From contig JAYRMR010000007.1 of NCBI GenBank assembly GCA_041912595.1, positions 55,770 to 119,769 of the forward strand: a stretch of 64,000 bases of DNA, given 5' to 3'. The notes under the pieces were generated by a model. The model was not told the DNA's origin and made no database searches. It was given only the letters and a program-made list of their open reading frames with translations. Both the position numbers and the translations under genes were made by a program. Below, piece after piece: positions 23,865 to 32,318 of this stretch; position 1 is the stretch's first letter, and every line of letters begins with the position of its first letter. This DNA comes from Roseateles_B sp041912595. Lineage in GTDB: Bacteria > Pseudomonadota > Gammaproteobacteria > Burkholderiales > Burkholderiaceae_C.

Positions 23865-25687
23865 AACGCCCCGCCCAGTCCGCCTCCCGGCCCGCCGCTC
23901 GCCAGGGTCCGCAGCGTCTTGGCAATGCCGCCCTCGTGCTGGGCCTGGGCCTGCTGAGTGCCTGCGCCGAGAAGCCGCTGCAGGTCGCCCAGCCCGTGGC
24001 CGCGCTGCGCGCCGAGCTGGACGCCGCCCGCGCCCGCGCCTCCGAGGCCGAGGCCCAGGCCGCCGCACGGGCCGCCAGCGCCCCGGCCACGCCGGCGGCG
24101 TCCTCGGCCACCGCCCCCGCCGAGCCCCGCTTCGACCTCGTCGTGAACGGCGCCCAGGCCAAGGACGTCTACCTCTCGCTGGTGGCCGACACGCGCTACA
24201 GCATGATCGTGCACCCCGCCGTCAGCGGCCAGCTGTCCCTGACGCTCAAGGGCGTCACGATGCGCGAGGCGCTCGAGTCCCTGCGCGATGTCTACGGCTA
24301 CGACTTCCGCATCGACGGCCGCCGCGTGACGGTCTACCCGGCCACGATGCAGACGCGGGTCTTCAGCATCAACTACCTGCCGGGCCAGCGCATCGGCCGC
24401 AGCGAGCTGCGCGTCAGCACGGGCGCGCGCATGACCAGCAGCACGAACGGCAGCAGCACGAACGGCGTCACGAACGGCAGCACCGGCACCGGCACGGACG
24501 GCAGCAATGGCAGCAACGGTACCGTGCAGCAGTCCGAGAGCAGCCGCGTCAGCACCGCCACGAAGGCGGACTTCTGGTCCGAGCTGCAGGAGGCGCTCAA
24601 CAGCCTCGTCGGCGGCGGCGAGGGGCGCAGCGTCATCGCCAGCCCGCAGGCCAGCACCATCGCCGTGCGGGCGATGCCGGAGGAGCTGCGCGCCGTCGAG
24701 AGCTTCCTGAAGGCCACGCGCATGGCCGTCGAGCGCCAGGTCATGCTCGAGGCCAAGATCGTCGAGGTGGAGCTGCGCGAGGGCTACCAGAGCGGCGTGG
24801 ACTGGTCCATCCTGCGCTCCCGCACCATGGCCGGCCAGACCAGCGTCAACCCCTCGCTCCCGCTGATCACGCCGTCCGTCGTCAACCCGCTGGTGGGCAA
24901 CACCGCGGGCCTGCCGACGCTGTCCACCGGCAATCAGACCCCGCTGTGGCCCGACCTCATCCCCCTGCCCTCGGCCGGCGGCGGCGCCTTCGGCCTGGCC
25001 CTGACGCGCGGCAGCTTCCAGGGGCTGATCAGCTTCCTCGAAAGCCACGGGGACACGCAGATCCTCTCCAGCCCGCGCGTGGCAACGCTGAACAACCAGA
25101 AGGCCGTGCTGAAGGTCGGCTCGGACGACTACTTCGTCACCGGCATCAACAGCGGCAACACCACGAACTCGACCAACACCAACAACACCACCGGCGTGGT
25201 GATGCCCACGCTGATCCTCACGCCCTTCTTCTCCGGCATCGCGCTCGATGTCACGCCGCAGATCGACGAGGGCGACACCATCACGCTGCACGTGCATCCG
25301 TCCGTCACCAACGTGACAGAGCGCACCAAGCAGGTGGACCTGGGCGCCGCGGGCAACTACCGCCTGCCGCTGGCCTCCAGCAGCGTCAACGAGACGGACA
25401 CCGTCGTGCGCGTGCCCGATGGCGCCATCGTCGCGATCGGCGGGCTGATGCAGCAGGAGAGCACGCGCCGCGGCTCCGGCCTGCCGGGCGCGGACCAGAA
25501 CCCCATCACCGCCACGCTGCTGGGCAACCGCGCCAACAACGGCCGCAAACGCGAGCTCGTGGTGCTGATCCGCTCCACCATCATCCGCAGCGCGCAGGAC
25601 TGGGAGCAGGAGACCGCCCGCAGCGCCCAACGCCTGGAAGACACGGACGCCAAGGAGCGCAAGGTCATCCGCGTCGGCCAGCCCTGA
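23861..25687 (+). CDS. mshL: MshL, outer-membrane secretin of the MSHA pilus
   Basis: 608 residues. A lipoprotein signal with lipobox LLSAC places the lipid-modified Cys at residue 35. An N-terminal secretin/TonB-like N0 domain (LVVNGAQAKDVYLSLVADTR, about 90-160) is followed by a Ser/Thr/Asn/Gly-rich linker (about 190-222), a short N-domain, and the secretin core with its conserved end (DATVVRVPDG-type NETDTVVRVPDGAIVAIGGL, then KRELVVLIRSTII). A second Asn/Thr-rich insert lies near residue 430. It forms the pore through which the pilus exits. In Vibrio and Shewanella mshM and mshN follow; here the locus ends. Confidence 0.92.
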   Translation: MKRPAQSASRPAARQGPQRLGNAALVLGLGLLSACAEKPLQVAQPVAALRAELDAARARASEAEAQAAARAASAPATPAASSATAPAEPRFDLVVNGAQAKDVYLSLVADTRYSMIVHPAVSGQLSLTLKGVTMREALESLRDVYGYDFRIDGRRVTVYPATMQTRVFSINYLPGQRIGRSELRVSTGARMTSSTNGSSTNGVTNGSTGTGTDGSNGSNGTVQQSESSRVSTATKADFWSELQEALNSLVGGGEGRSVIASPQASTIAVRAMPEELRAVESFLKATRMAVERQVMLEAKIVEVELREGYQSGVDWSILRSRTMAGQTSVNPSLPLITPSVVNPLVGNTAGLPTLSTGNQTPLWPDLIPLPSAGGGAFGLALTRGSFQGLISFLESHGDTQILSSPRVATLNNQKAVLKVGSDDYFVTGINSGNTTNSTNTNNTTGVVMPTLILTPFFSGIALDVTPQIDEGDTITLHVHPSVTNVTERTKQVDLGAAGNYRLPLASSSVNETDTVVRVPDGAIVAIGGLMQQESTRRGSGLPGADQNPITATLLGNRANNGRKRELVVLIRSTIIRSAQDWEQETARSAQRLEDTDAKERKVIRVGQP

Positions 25688-25831
25688 GACGGATCGCCCT
25701 GCGCACGCGACGGCGCGGGGCTGTCCCTGCTTGCGGGGCCATGGCGACCCCACCCTACCTGAGTTTCCCGCTTGTCAGCCCACGGGGCTTCCGTGATAGT
25801 CGGCCGGTGATGAAAGTCAGGGGGAACGACA

Positions 25832-27100
25832 TTGTCGACAGCATTTGTGTCCCAGACCCAGGCCGGTGCCCTGCCCACGTCTGCGGCGGCCACGGCCGCG
25901 GCCAGCGCGTCCATGCTTGCCGCGCAACAGCTGCACCAGCAGGCCATCCAGCATTCGCATGAGCGCAGCCAGGCCTTCGGCCTGCACCCCGCGCAGGCGC
26001 CGGACCTCCACCGCCTGCCCGACGGCGCGCTGACAGAGCTCCAGCACCGCAATGCGCGCCTGTGCACCCAGGCCCTGCCGGTCATGGAGATGCTCTACGA
26101 GCAGCTCGCCCACGCCCAGAGCATGGTCGTGCTATGCGATGCCAGCGGCACCGTGCTGCATGCGCTCGGGGACCCCAGCTTCCTCGCCCGCGCGCAGCGC
26201 GTCGCGCTCAGCCCCGGCGCCCGCTGGGCCGAGGCCGACAAGGGCACCAACGCCATCGGCACGGCCCTCATGACCGAGGCCCCGACGCTCGTGCACGGCG
26301 CCGAGCACTACCTGCGCGCCATGCATTTCCTGACCTGCTCGGCCGCGCCCATCTTCGACCACAAGGGCGCGCTGCTGGGCGTGCTCGACGTCTCCGGGGA
26401 CCGCCGCTCCTACCATCCGCACACGCTCGCGCTGGCCAGCCTCGCCGCGCGGCTGATCGAATCCCAGTGGTTCGCGGACCGCTTCCGGCAGTCGCCCCAG
26501 CTGCAGATGCATGCACGCCCCGAGGCCCTGAGCACCCTGCAGGAGGGGCTGCTGGCCCTGGCCGAGGACGGCCATGTGCTGGGCATCAATCGCCGCGGCC
26601 TGGACATGCTCGGCGGCGGCACGGCCACGCTGCACCGCGAATCCGTGCAGAGCCTCTTCGGCCTGAGCATGGAGCAGTTGGTCACCGCCGCGCAGCACGA
26701 TCAGGCGCTGCCGGTGCAGATTCCCACACGCACGGAGCAGGAGCCCGCCACGCTCTACCTGAAGATGCGCTGGCCCTCGCACCGCCTGCTGAACTGGGCG
26801 GCGCCGGGCGCCTCGGCCCTCACCACCCCCTACGGCGCCACGGTGCCTCTGGGCGGATCACTCAGCACCGGCTATGCCAGCGCGCCGCCCTCTCCCCAAG
26901 CTGCCAGCCTCGCGCCTTCGCGCGCCGTGGGGATGAGCCTTCAGCCGCCGCCGCTGCGCGAGACGGAAGCGCTCGCCATCCGCGATGCCATCCGGGCCGC
27001 CGGCGGCAATCTGTCGCTTGCCGCACGGCAGCTGGGCATCGGCCGCAGCACGCTGTACCGCAAGCTGCGCCAGGACGGGCTGCTGGTGCCCAAGGGCTGA
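25832..27100 (+). CDS. AcoR-like regulator with GAF and Fis-type HTH but no AAA+ domain
   Basis: 422 residues from a TTG at 25832, preceded by the strong ribosome site GGGGGA; no earlier ATG fits. The N-terminal part resembles sigma-54 activators of the AcoR type (SHERSQAFGLHP, then a GAF domain about 85-215 with ADKGTNAIGTALMTEAPTLV and APIFDHKGALLGVLDVSGDR). A PAS-like segment follows (about 230-300), then the Fis-type HTH (AAGGNLSLAARQLGIGRSTL, about 385-410). The central AAA+ ATPase with GAFTGA, needed to activate sigma-54 polymerase, is absent with no frameshift to explain it. It therefore probably works as a plain ligand-responsive DNA-binding regulator. Its target and ligand are unknown. 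Confidence 0.82.
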   Translation: MSTAFVSQTQAGALPTSAAATAAASASMLAAQQLHQQAIQHSHERSQAFGLHPAQAPDLHRLPDGALTELQHRNARLCTQALPVMEMLYEQLAHAQSMVVLCDASGTVLHALGDPSFLARAQRVALSPGARWAEADKGTNAIGTALMTEAPTLVHGAEHYLRAMHFLTCSAAPIFDHKGALLGVLDVSGDRRSYHPHTLALASLAARLIESQWFADRFRQSPQLQMHARPEALSTLQEGLLALAEDGHVLGINRRGLDMLGGGTATLHRESVQSLFGLSMEQLVTAAQHDQALPVQIPTRTEQEPATLYLKMRWPSHRLLNWAAPGASALTTPYGATVPLGGSLSTGYASAPPSPQAASLAPSRAVGMSLQPPPLRETEALAIRDAIRAAGGNLSLAARQLGIGRSTLYRKLRQDGLLVPKG

Positions 27101-27185
27101 TCCGCCCGCCGTGTTGCGGGCCGCGCGCAAGACCTGACCCCTGCGGCGACCGACTCGCGCAAGGGTCACTCGGCAACCGGGGTCG

Positions 27186-28544
27186 TCATCGAGACGCAGG
27201 CGCAGCCGCCAGCAGCGGTGCAATGGCGTCGGCCATGCGCTGCGCAGCACCCCGATGGCGCGCGGCGAACGCCCGGGCCTGTTCGGCCTGACGCCCGAGG
27301 GCCGGCGCATCCGCCAGCAGCGCAGCGGCGCGGTCCAGGGCCTCGTCCAGGCCGCTCACGCGCACCGCGGCACCGGCCTCTTCGGCCAGGGCGGCCGCTT
27401 CCTGGAAATTGAAGGTGTGCGGGCCCATCAGCAACGGGCAGCCACAGGCGGCGGCCTCGATGAGGTTCTGCCCGCCCAGTGGCTCAAAGCTGCCGCCCAG
27501 CAGCGCCAGGTCCGCCAGACCGTAGTAGAGCGGCATCTCGCGCAGGGAATCGCCCAACCACACGTCCGCCGACCAGGCCTCGGCGGGGGGCAGGTCTTGC
27601 CCCGCCCAGTCGCTGCGACGGGCCAGGCTGAAGCCGGCCTCGCGCACCAGCGCCGCCACCTCGTCGAAACGCTGGGGATGGCGCGGCACGATCAGCAGCA
27701 GCGGCCGGGCGCCACCGGCGCCATGCGCCTGGCGCCAGGCGCGCAGCAGCGCCGCCTCCTCGCCTTCGCGGCTGACCGCCATCAGCAGCACCGGCCGCAT
27801 CGCGGGGGGCCGGGCTGCCGCCCAGGCCTGCCCGCGCGCGAGCACGGCCTCGTCCGGCTGCAGGTCGTACTTGAGGTTGCCACTGACCCGGACGTGCCCG
27901 ACACCGGCCGCCTGCAGGCGCTCGGCATCCGCCTCGGTCTGGGCCAGCGCCAGTCGCAGCCGCGCCGCCGCCGGATGCAGCAGGGCGCGCAGACGCTGCC
28001 CCTGGCGGGCACTCTTGGGGGACAAGCGGGCATTGGCGAGCACCACCGGCAGGCCACGCCGCGCGGCCTCCGCCATCAGACAGGGCCAGATCTCGGTTTC
28101 CATCAGCACGCCCGCCATCGGCTGATGGCGCTGCAGGAAGCGGCGCACGGCGCCCGGCGTGTCCAGGGGCAGCCAGCGCTGCGCATCGCCCTCGCGCAGC
28201 AGCTCGCGGCCGGTGTCACGGCCCGTCGCGGTCGAGTGGGTCAGCAGCAGGCGCAGGCCCGGATGGCGCTCGCGCAGCGCCGCGATCAGCGGCACGGCCG
28301 CCCGCGTCTCGCCCATGGAGACGGCGTGCAGCCACAGCGCGCCGGGCGGCGTTCGAGCACCCAGGCCCAGGCGCTCCGCCCAGGCCGTGCGGTACAGCGG
28401 CTCGGCGGCACCGCGCCGCCAGAGCTTGAGGAAGTACAGCGGCGTCGCCAGGCGCAGCGCCGTGCCGTAGGCCCAGCGCGCCAGGCGCTCGGCCCAGGCC
28501 GGCACCGCCGGCGGGGAGCGGTCGTGAGAGGAGGCCGTGGCCAA
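27186..28544 (-). CDS. waaA: WaaA/KdtA, Kdo transferase of lipid A-core synthesis
   Basis: 452 residues, glycosyltransferase family 30. Recognisable blocks are WAYGTALRLATPLYFLKLW at the membrane-facing N-terminus, LWLHAVSMGETRAAVPLIAA, LMETEIWPCL, VSGNLKYDLQPDE and GGSFEPLGGQNLIEAAACGC followed by MGPHTFNFQE. The enzyme transfers Kdo sugars to lipid IVA at the inner face of the cytoplasmic membrane. The start is uncertain: TTG 28544 follows the stop of the sugar mutase gene by 4 bases, and a GTG at 28505 is also possible. The two genes form a minus-strand pair. Confidence 0.9.
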   Translation of the reverse strand: MATASSHDRSPPAVPAWAERLARWAYGTALRLATPLYFLKLWRRGAAEPLYRTAWAERLGLGARTPPGALWLHAVSMGETRAAVPLIAALRERHPGLRLLLTHSTATGRDTGRELLREGDAQRWLPLDTPGAVRRFLQRHQPMAGVLMETEIWPCLMAEAARRGLPVVLANARLSPKSARQGQRLRALLHPAAARLRLALAQTEADAERLQAAGVGHVRVSGNLKYDLQPDEAVLARGQAWAAARPPAMRPVLLMAVSREGEEAALLRAWRQAHGAGGARPLLLIVPRHPQRFDEVAALVREAGFSLARRSDWAGQDLPPAEAWSADVWLGDSLREMPLYYGLADLALLGGSFEPLGGQNLIEAAACGCPLLMGPHTFNFQEAAALAEEAGAAVRVSGLDEALDRAAALLADAPALGRQAEQARAFAARHRGAAQRMADAIAPLLAAAPASR

Positions 28545-28548
28545 GCCC

Positions 28549-29937
28549 TCAGTGACCGGCCGCGAAGGTGGCGTCCGGCTTCACGCGCTTGAGCTGCGCC
28601 AGCACGGCGTGCTCGATGCGGGCCAGCGCCTCGGGCGTGTGGCCCTCGAAGCGCAGCACCAGCACCGGCGTGGTGTTGGAGGCGCGCACGAGGCCGAAGC
28701 CGTCCTCGTACTCGATGCGCAGGCCGTCGATCGTGATGATCTCCTTGGCATCGGGGAACTCGGCCACTTCCTTGAGCGTGGCCACGACGCTGTGGTGCTC
28801 GCCCTCGGCGCAGGGCACGTTCAGCTCGGGCGTGGCGAAGCTGGTGGGCAGCGCGTTCAGCACGGCGCTCGGGTCCTCGCTGCGCGAGAGGATCTCCAGC
28901 ATGCGGCCGGCGGTGTACATGGCATCGTCGAAGCCGTACCAGCGCTCGTTGAAGAAGATGTGGCCCGACAGCTCGCCGGCCATCGGCGCACCGGTCTCCT
29001 TCAGCTTGGCCTTGGCGAGCGAGTGACCCGTCAGCCACATCAGCGGCTTGCCGCCGTGCTCGCGGATCCACGGGGCCAGGCGCTGCGTGCACTTGACGTC
29101 GAAGATGATCTCGGCGCCGGGGTTGCGCTTCAGGATGTCGGCCGCCAGCAGCATGATCTGGCGGTCCGGCATGATCATCTGGCCGTCCTTCGTCACGATG
29201 CCCAGACGGTCGCCGTCGCCATCGAAGGCCAGGCCCAGCTCGGCGTCGCAGGAGTGCACGATGCGCTTGAGGTCCTCGAGGTTCTCGGGGCGCGAGGGAT
29301 CCGGGTGGTGGTTGGGGAAGTCGCCATCGACCTTGGAGTAGATGTCGATCACCTCGCAGCCCAGGGCGCGCAGGATGGCCGGGGCGCTGGCGCCGGGGAT
29401 GCCGTTGCCGCTGTCCACCACGACCTTCATCGGGCGGGCCAGCTTGCAGTCGCTGACGATGCGATGGCTGTACTCGGCACCGATGTCCATGCTGCCGACG
29501 CGGCCGGCGCCGGTGGCGTAGTCCTCGGCCTCGATGCGGCGGCGGATGTCCTGGATCTGCTCACCGAAGACGGCGGCGCCCTTGAGCACCATCTTGAAGC
29601 CGTTGTAGTCCTTGGGGTTGTGGCTGCCCGTCACCTGGATGCCGGAATTGCAGCCGTGCTTGGCGCGCGTGGCCGCCACGTAATAGAGCATGGGCGTGGT
29701 GACGGCGCCGATGTCCACCACATCGATGCCCGTGGAGCGCAGGCCGCGCACCAGCGCCGCCACGAGTCCGGGGCCCGACAGGCGACCGTCGCGGCCCACC
29801 GCCACGGCCTTCTCGCCGAGCTTCAGCGCCTCGGTGCCGAAGGCCCGGCCCAGGTGCTCGGCCAGGGTCTCGTCCAGGGTCTGGCCCACGACGCCGCGGA
29901 TGTCATATGCCTTGAAGATGGAAGCGTGAACTTGCAT
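28549..29937 (-). CDS. Phosphomannomutase/phosphoglucomutase (AlgC type)
   Basis: 462 residues from ATG 29937. All four alpha-phosphohexomutase signatures are present: the phosphoserine loop VTGSHNPKDYNGFK, the metal loop AFDGDGDRLGIV, the sugar loop GELSGHIFFNERW and the phosphate-binding RASNTTPVLVLRF. It interconverts 1- and 6-phosphates of mannose or glucose and supplies precursors for LPS and exopolysaccharide, which fits its pairing with waaA. The N-terminus ASIFKAYDIRGVVG is canonical. Whether it prefers mannose or glucose cannot be told from sequence; manB, algC or pgm are all used names. Confidence 0.92.
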   Translation of the reverse strand: MQVHASIFKAYDIRGVVGQTLDETLAEHLGRAFGTEALKLGEKAVAVGRDGRLSGPGLVAALVRGLRSTGIDVVDIGAVTTPMLYYVAATRAKHGCNSGIQVTGSHNPKDYNGFKMVLKGAAVFGEQIQDIRRRIEAEDYATGAGRVGSMDIGAEYSHRIVSDCKLARPMKVVVDSGNGIPGASAPAILRALGCEVIDIYSKVDGDFPNHHPDPSRPENLEDLKRIVHSCDAELGLAFDGDGDRLGIVTKDGQMIMPDRQIMLLAADILKRNPGAEIIFDVKCTQRLAPWIREHGGKPLMWLTGHSLAKAKLKETGAPMAGELSGHIFFNERWYGFDDAMYTAGRMLEILSRSEDPSAVLNALPTSFATPELNVPCAEGEHHSVVATLKEVAEFPDAKEIITIDGLRIEYEDGFGLVRASNTTPVLVLRFEGHTPEALARIEHAVLAQLKRVKPDATFAAGH

Positions 29938-30079
29938 GCGTATTGCCTCTGCAGCCTGGGGCCGCCGGTCCTTGTAGATTTGTTTCAGCGCGATTGTAGG
30001 CATGGCCGGAAGCGGCCTCCGTGACCGCGCTGTAACTCCCGCGCAGCGACCATCCGGCCCCTTTCTGCGTCGATTCGCG

Positions 30080-30120
30080 CCCGGGGGCGACGCCCCATCC
30101 GCCTGAGCGTCGCCCCCGGG
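30080..30120. repeat. 14-bp perfect inverted repeat upstream of the first LytS gene
   Basis: CCCGGGGGCGACGC at 30080-30093 is the exact reverse complement of GCGTCGCCCCCGGG at 30107-30120, with a 13-base loop. It ends 24 bases before the histidine kinase start and has no T run on either strand, so it looks more like an operator or mRNA leader hairpin than a terminator. Confidence 0.55.
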
Positions 30121-30144
30121 GCGGGCGCTGCCTACACTGCCGCC

Positions 30145-31293
30145 ATGAATACGCGCCTCCTCGGCCAGTCCCTGACGCTCTGGCACCTCGACAAGCACCG
30201 CCCCCTCCCCTGGTGGATCAGCCTGACGGTCAGCGCCGGCGTGGGCTGCATGGTGGGCGTGCTCGTGGTGTTCGTGGCGGCGCTGCTGTCCGGCCAGATC
30301 CTGGACCCGACCTTCTGGCAACCCGGCCTTCTGCCCTCGGCGCTGCTGGGCGTGGCCATCGCCCTGCTCACCCACGGCGCCTTTCGCCTGCTGGAGCGCC
30401 TGCTGCCGGCCGCGCAGCTGCAGCAGCTCAACGAGGGCACGGCCCGCGGCAGCCTGCTCGTCTTCATCGGCATCCCGACGGCCTGCAGCGTGCTCGGGCT
30501 GGTGGTCGTGGACACGCTGCTGATGTCCTACCGCCAGGGCCTGCCGGTGCCGCCGCGCATGCCGAACAAGGGCACGCTGATCACCTTCCTCTTCTGCGGC
30601 GCCGGCTTCGCGGCACTCAGCCTGTGGCGCCTGCGCAGCCAGCTGCGCGCGCAGAAGACGCGCAGCCAGCTCACCCAGGCCCAGCTGCGCCTGCTGCAGG
30701 CCCAGATCGAGCCGCATTTCCTGTTCAACACCCTCGCCAATGTGCAGGGCCTGATCGACTACGAGCCGGCCCAGGCCAAGCACATGCTGGACGCCTTCAC
30801 CGACTACCTGCGGGCCAGCCTGCGCCAGATGCGGGCCGAGGACGTCAGCCTGTCCCAGGAGCTGGCGCTGGTGCAGAACTACCTCGCGGTGATGCACTGC
30901 CGCATGGGCGAGCGGCTGAAGTCGCGCGTCGAGGTGCCGCCTGAACTGCTGGACGCCCGCCTGCCGCCCCTGCTGCTGCAGCCGCTCGTCGAGAACGCCC
31001 TGCACCATGGCCTCGAGCCGCAGCTGCAGGGCGGGCTGCTGCAGATCCGCGCCCGGCCTGAGGGCGAGGGGCTGGTGGTGGAGATCGAGGACGACGGCGT
31101 CGGCCTGGCCGGCAGCCGCCTGCGACCGCGCCAGGGCCAGGGCATGGCCTTGCAGAACATCCGCGAGCGCCTGCTGGCCTTCTATGGGCCGGGGGCCACG
31201 CTCGCCCTGACCGAGGGCACCTGTGGACGGGGCACCTGCGTCTGCCTGACCCTGCCGCGCCGGCGCCCCCTCGGTCGGCCCGGCGGGGCGTGA
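30145..31293 (+). CDS. LytS-type sensor histidine kinase (first of two tandem pairs)
   Basis: 382 residues. Four membrane helices (about 22-48, 64-85, 105-127, 145-165) are followed by a His_kinase domain of the LytS class: QIEPHFLFNTLANVQGLIDY with the phosphorylated His, PLLLQPLVENALHHGL as the N-box and EDDGVGLAGSRLRP as the G-box. Such kinases phosphorylate LytTR response regulators, and one follows directly. No periplasmic ligand domain is visible; the signal is probably sensed in the membrane. The same architecture recurs at 32319, so this pair arose by duplication. Confidence 0.9.
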   Translation: MNTRLLGQSLTLWHLDKHRPLPWWISLTVSAGVGCMVGVLVVFVAALLSGQILDPTFWQPGLLPSALLGVAIALLTHGAFRLLERLLPAAQLQQLNEGTARGSLLVFIGIPTACSVLGLVVVDTLLMSYRQGLPVPPRMPNKGTLITFLFCGAGFAALSLWRLRSQLRAQKTRSQLTQAQLRLLQAQIEPHFLFNTLANVQGLIDYEPAQAKHMLDAFTDYLRASLRQMRAEDVSLSQELALVQNYLAVMHCRMGERLKSRVEVPPELLDARLPPLLLQPLVENALHHGLEPQLQGGLLQIRARPEGEGLVVEIEDDGVGLAGSRLRPRQGQGMALQNIRERLLAFYGPGATLALTEGTCGRGTCVCLTLPRRRPLGRPGGA

Positions 31294-31358
31294 GTCGCCA
31301 GACGGCCCCGCCCCCCAATTCGATCCCCCTGACCTCTCCCCGATCCGCCCGCTGCGCC

Positions 31359-32183
31359 ATGCCTACTCCGCTCCGCCCGATCCCCGCCCCGCACCCGACC
31401 CCGCACGAGGGGCCGACCGCCCTCCTCGCGGACGACGAACCGCATCTCAACCGCGTGCTGCAGGACCGGCTGCGGGAGCTCTGGCCCGCGCTGCGCGTGG
31501 TGGCGATTGCGTCCAATGGCCAGGAGGCCGCCGAGCTGATCGCCCGGCTGCAGCCGGACATCGCCTTCCTCGACATCCAGATGCCGGGCCTCACCGGCCT
31601 GGAGGTGGCCCAGGGCATCGAGGGGGCGACGCGCGTCGTGTTCGTCACGGCCTACGACGAGCACGCGCTGGAGGCCTTCGAGCAGGAGGCGCTGGATTAC
31701 GTGCTCAAGCCCGTTCGGCCGGAGCGGCTGCAGCGCACGGTGGAGCGGCTCCAGCGGGCGCTGGCGCCGGACGCCGCCCTGCCCCCGGAGGACCAGCTCG
31801 CCCGCCTGCTGGCCCAGCTGATGCCTGGCCTGGCGCCACCGGTGGCGCCTCCCGGGCCGCGCCTGCGCCACCTGCGCGCCAGCCAGGGGCAGTTCACGCA
31901 CCTGATCCCCGTCGAGGACATCCTCTTCTGCCAGGCGGACGACAAGTACACCGCGGTGCGCACGGCCACCGCGGAGTACCTGATCCGCATCGCGATCAGC
32001 GAGCTGCTCACCCAGCTCGACCCGGCCTGCTTCTGGCAGGTGCACCGCGCCACGGTGGTCAATGTGGCCCATCTCCAGTGCACCCGGCGCGACGACCAGG
32101 GCAAGCTGCTGCTGCGCATGAAGGGGCTGACGCAGGAACTGCCGGTCAGCCGCGCCTACGTGCACCTGTTCCGGGCGATGTGA
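31359..32183 (+). CDS. LytTR-family response regulator (first pair)
   Basis: 274 residues from ATG 31359; a GTG at 31290 overlapping the kinase stop (GTGA) would add 23 poorly conserved residues and is possible. The receiver domain shows the acidic pair ADDEP, the phospho-Asp in AFLDIQMPGLTG, Thr in VTAYDEH and Lys in VLKPVRPE. The C-terminal LytTR DNA-binding domain shows ILFCQADDKYTAVRT and FWQVHRATVVNVAHL, ending LPVSRAYVHLFRAM. LytTR proteins bind pairs of direct repeats about two helical turns apart. Its nearest relative is the regulator at 33525. Confidence 0.9.
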   Translation: MPTPLRPIPAPHPTPHEGPTALLADDEPHLNRVLQDRLRELWPALRVVAIASNGQEAAELIARLQPDIAFLDIQMPGLTGLEVAQGIEGATRVVFVTAYDEHALEAFEQEALDYVLKPVRPERLQRTVERLQRALAPDAALPPEDQLARLLAQLMPGLAPPVAPPGPRLRHLRASQGQFTHLIPVEDILFCQADDKYTAVRTATAEYLIRIAISELLTQLDPACFWQVHRATVVNVAHLQCTRRDDQGKLLLRMKGLTQELPVSRAYVHLFRAM

Positions 32184-32208
32184 GGCGGGCGCGGCCCGGG
32201 GCGGCGCA

Positions 32209-32243
32209 CTTGCCGTCCGGCGCCCGGGCTTGCCATTCGTCGC
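32209..32243 (+). promoter_or_regulatory. AlgR/LytTR-like direct repeat upstream of the second pair
   Basis: Two imperfect copies start 20 bases apart: CTTGCCGTCCGGCGC at 32209 and CTTGCCATTCGTCGC at 32229 (12 of 15 identical). The second contains CCATTCGTC, one base different from the AlgR box CCGTTCGTC known from Pseudomonas. AlgR is a LytTR regulator, so one of the two adjacent regulators may bind here, ahead of the kinase gene at 32319. Confidence 0.45.
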
Positions 32244-32318
32244 GCCCCCCATTTCCGGGAGACACTCGCCGCCTACGCTGCGTCCCATGTCCACTTCCGG
32301 GCCCCGAGCGGCATCGAC

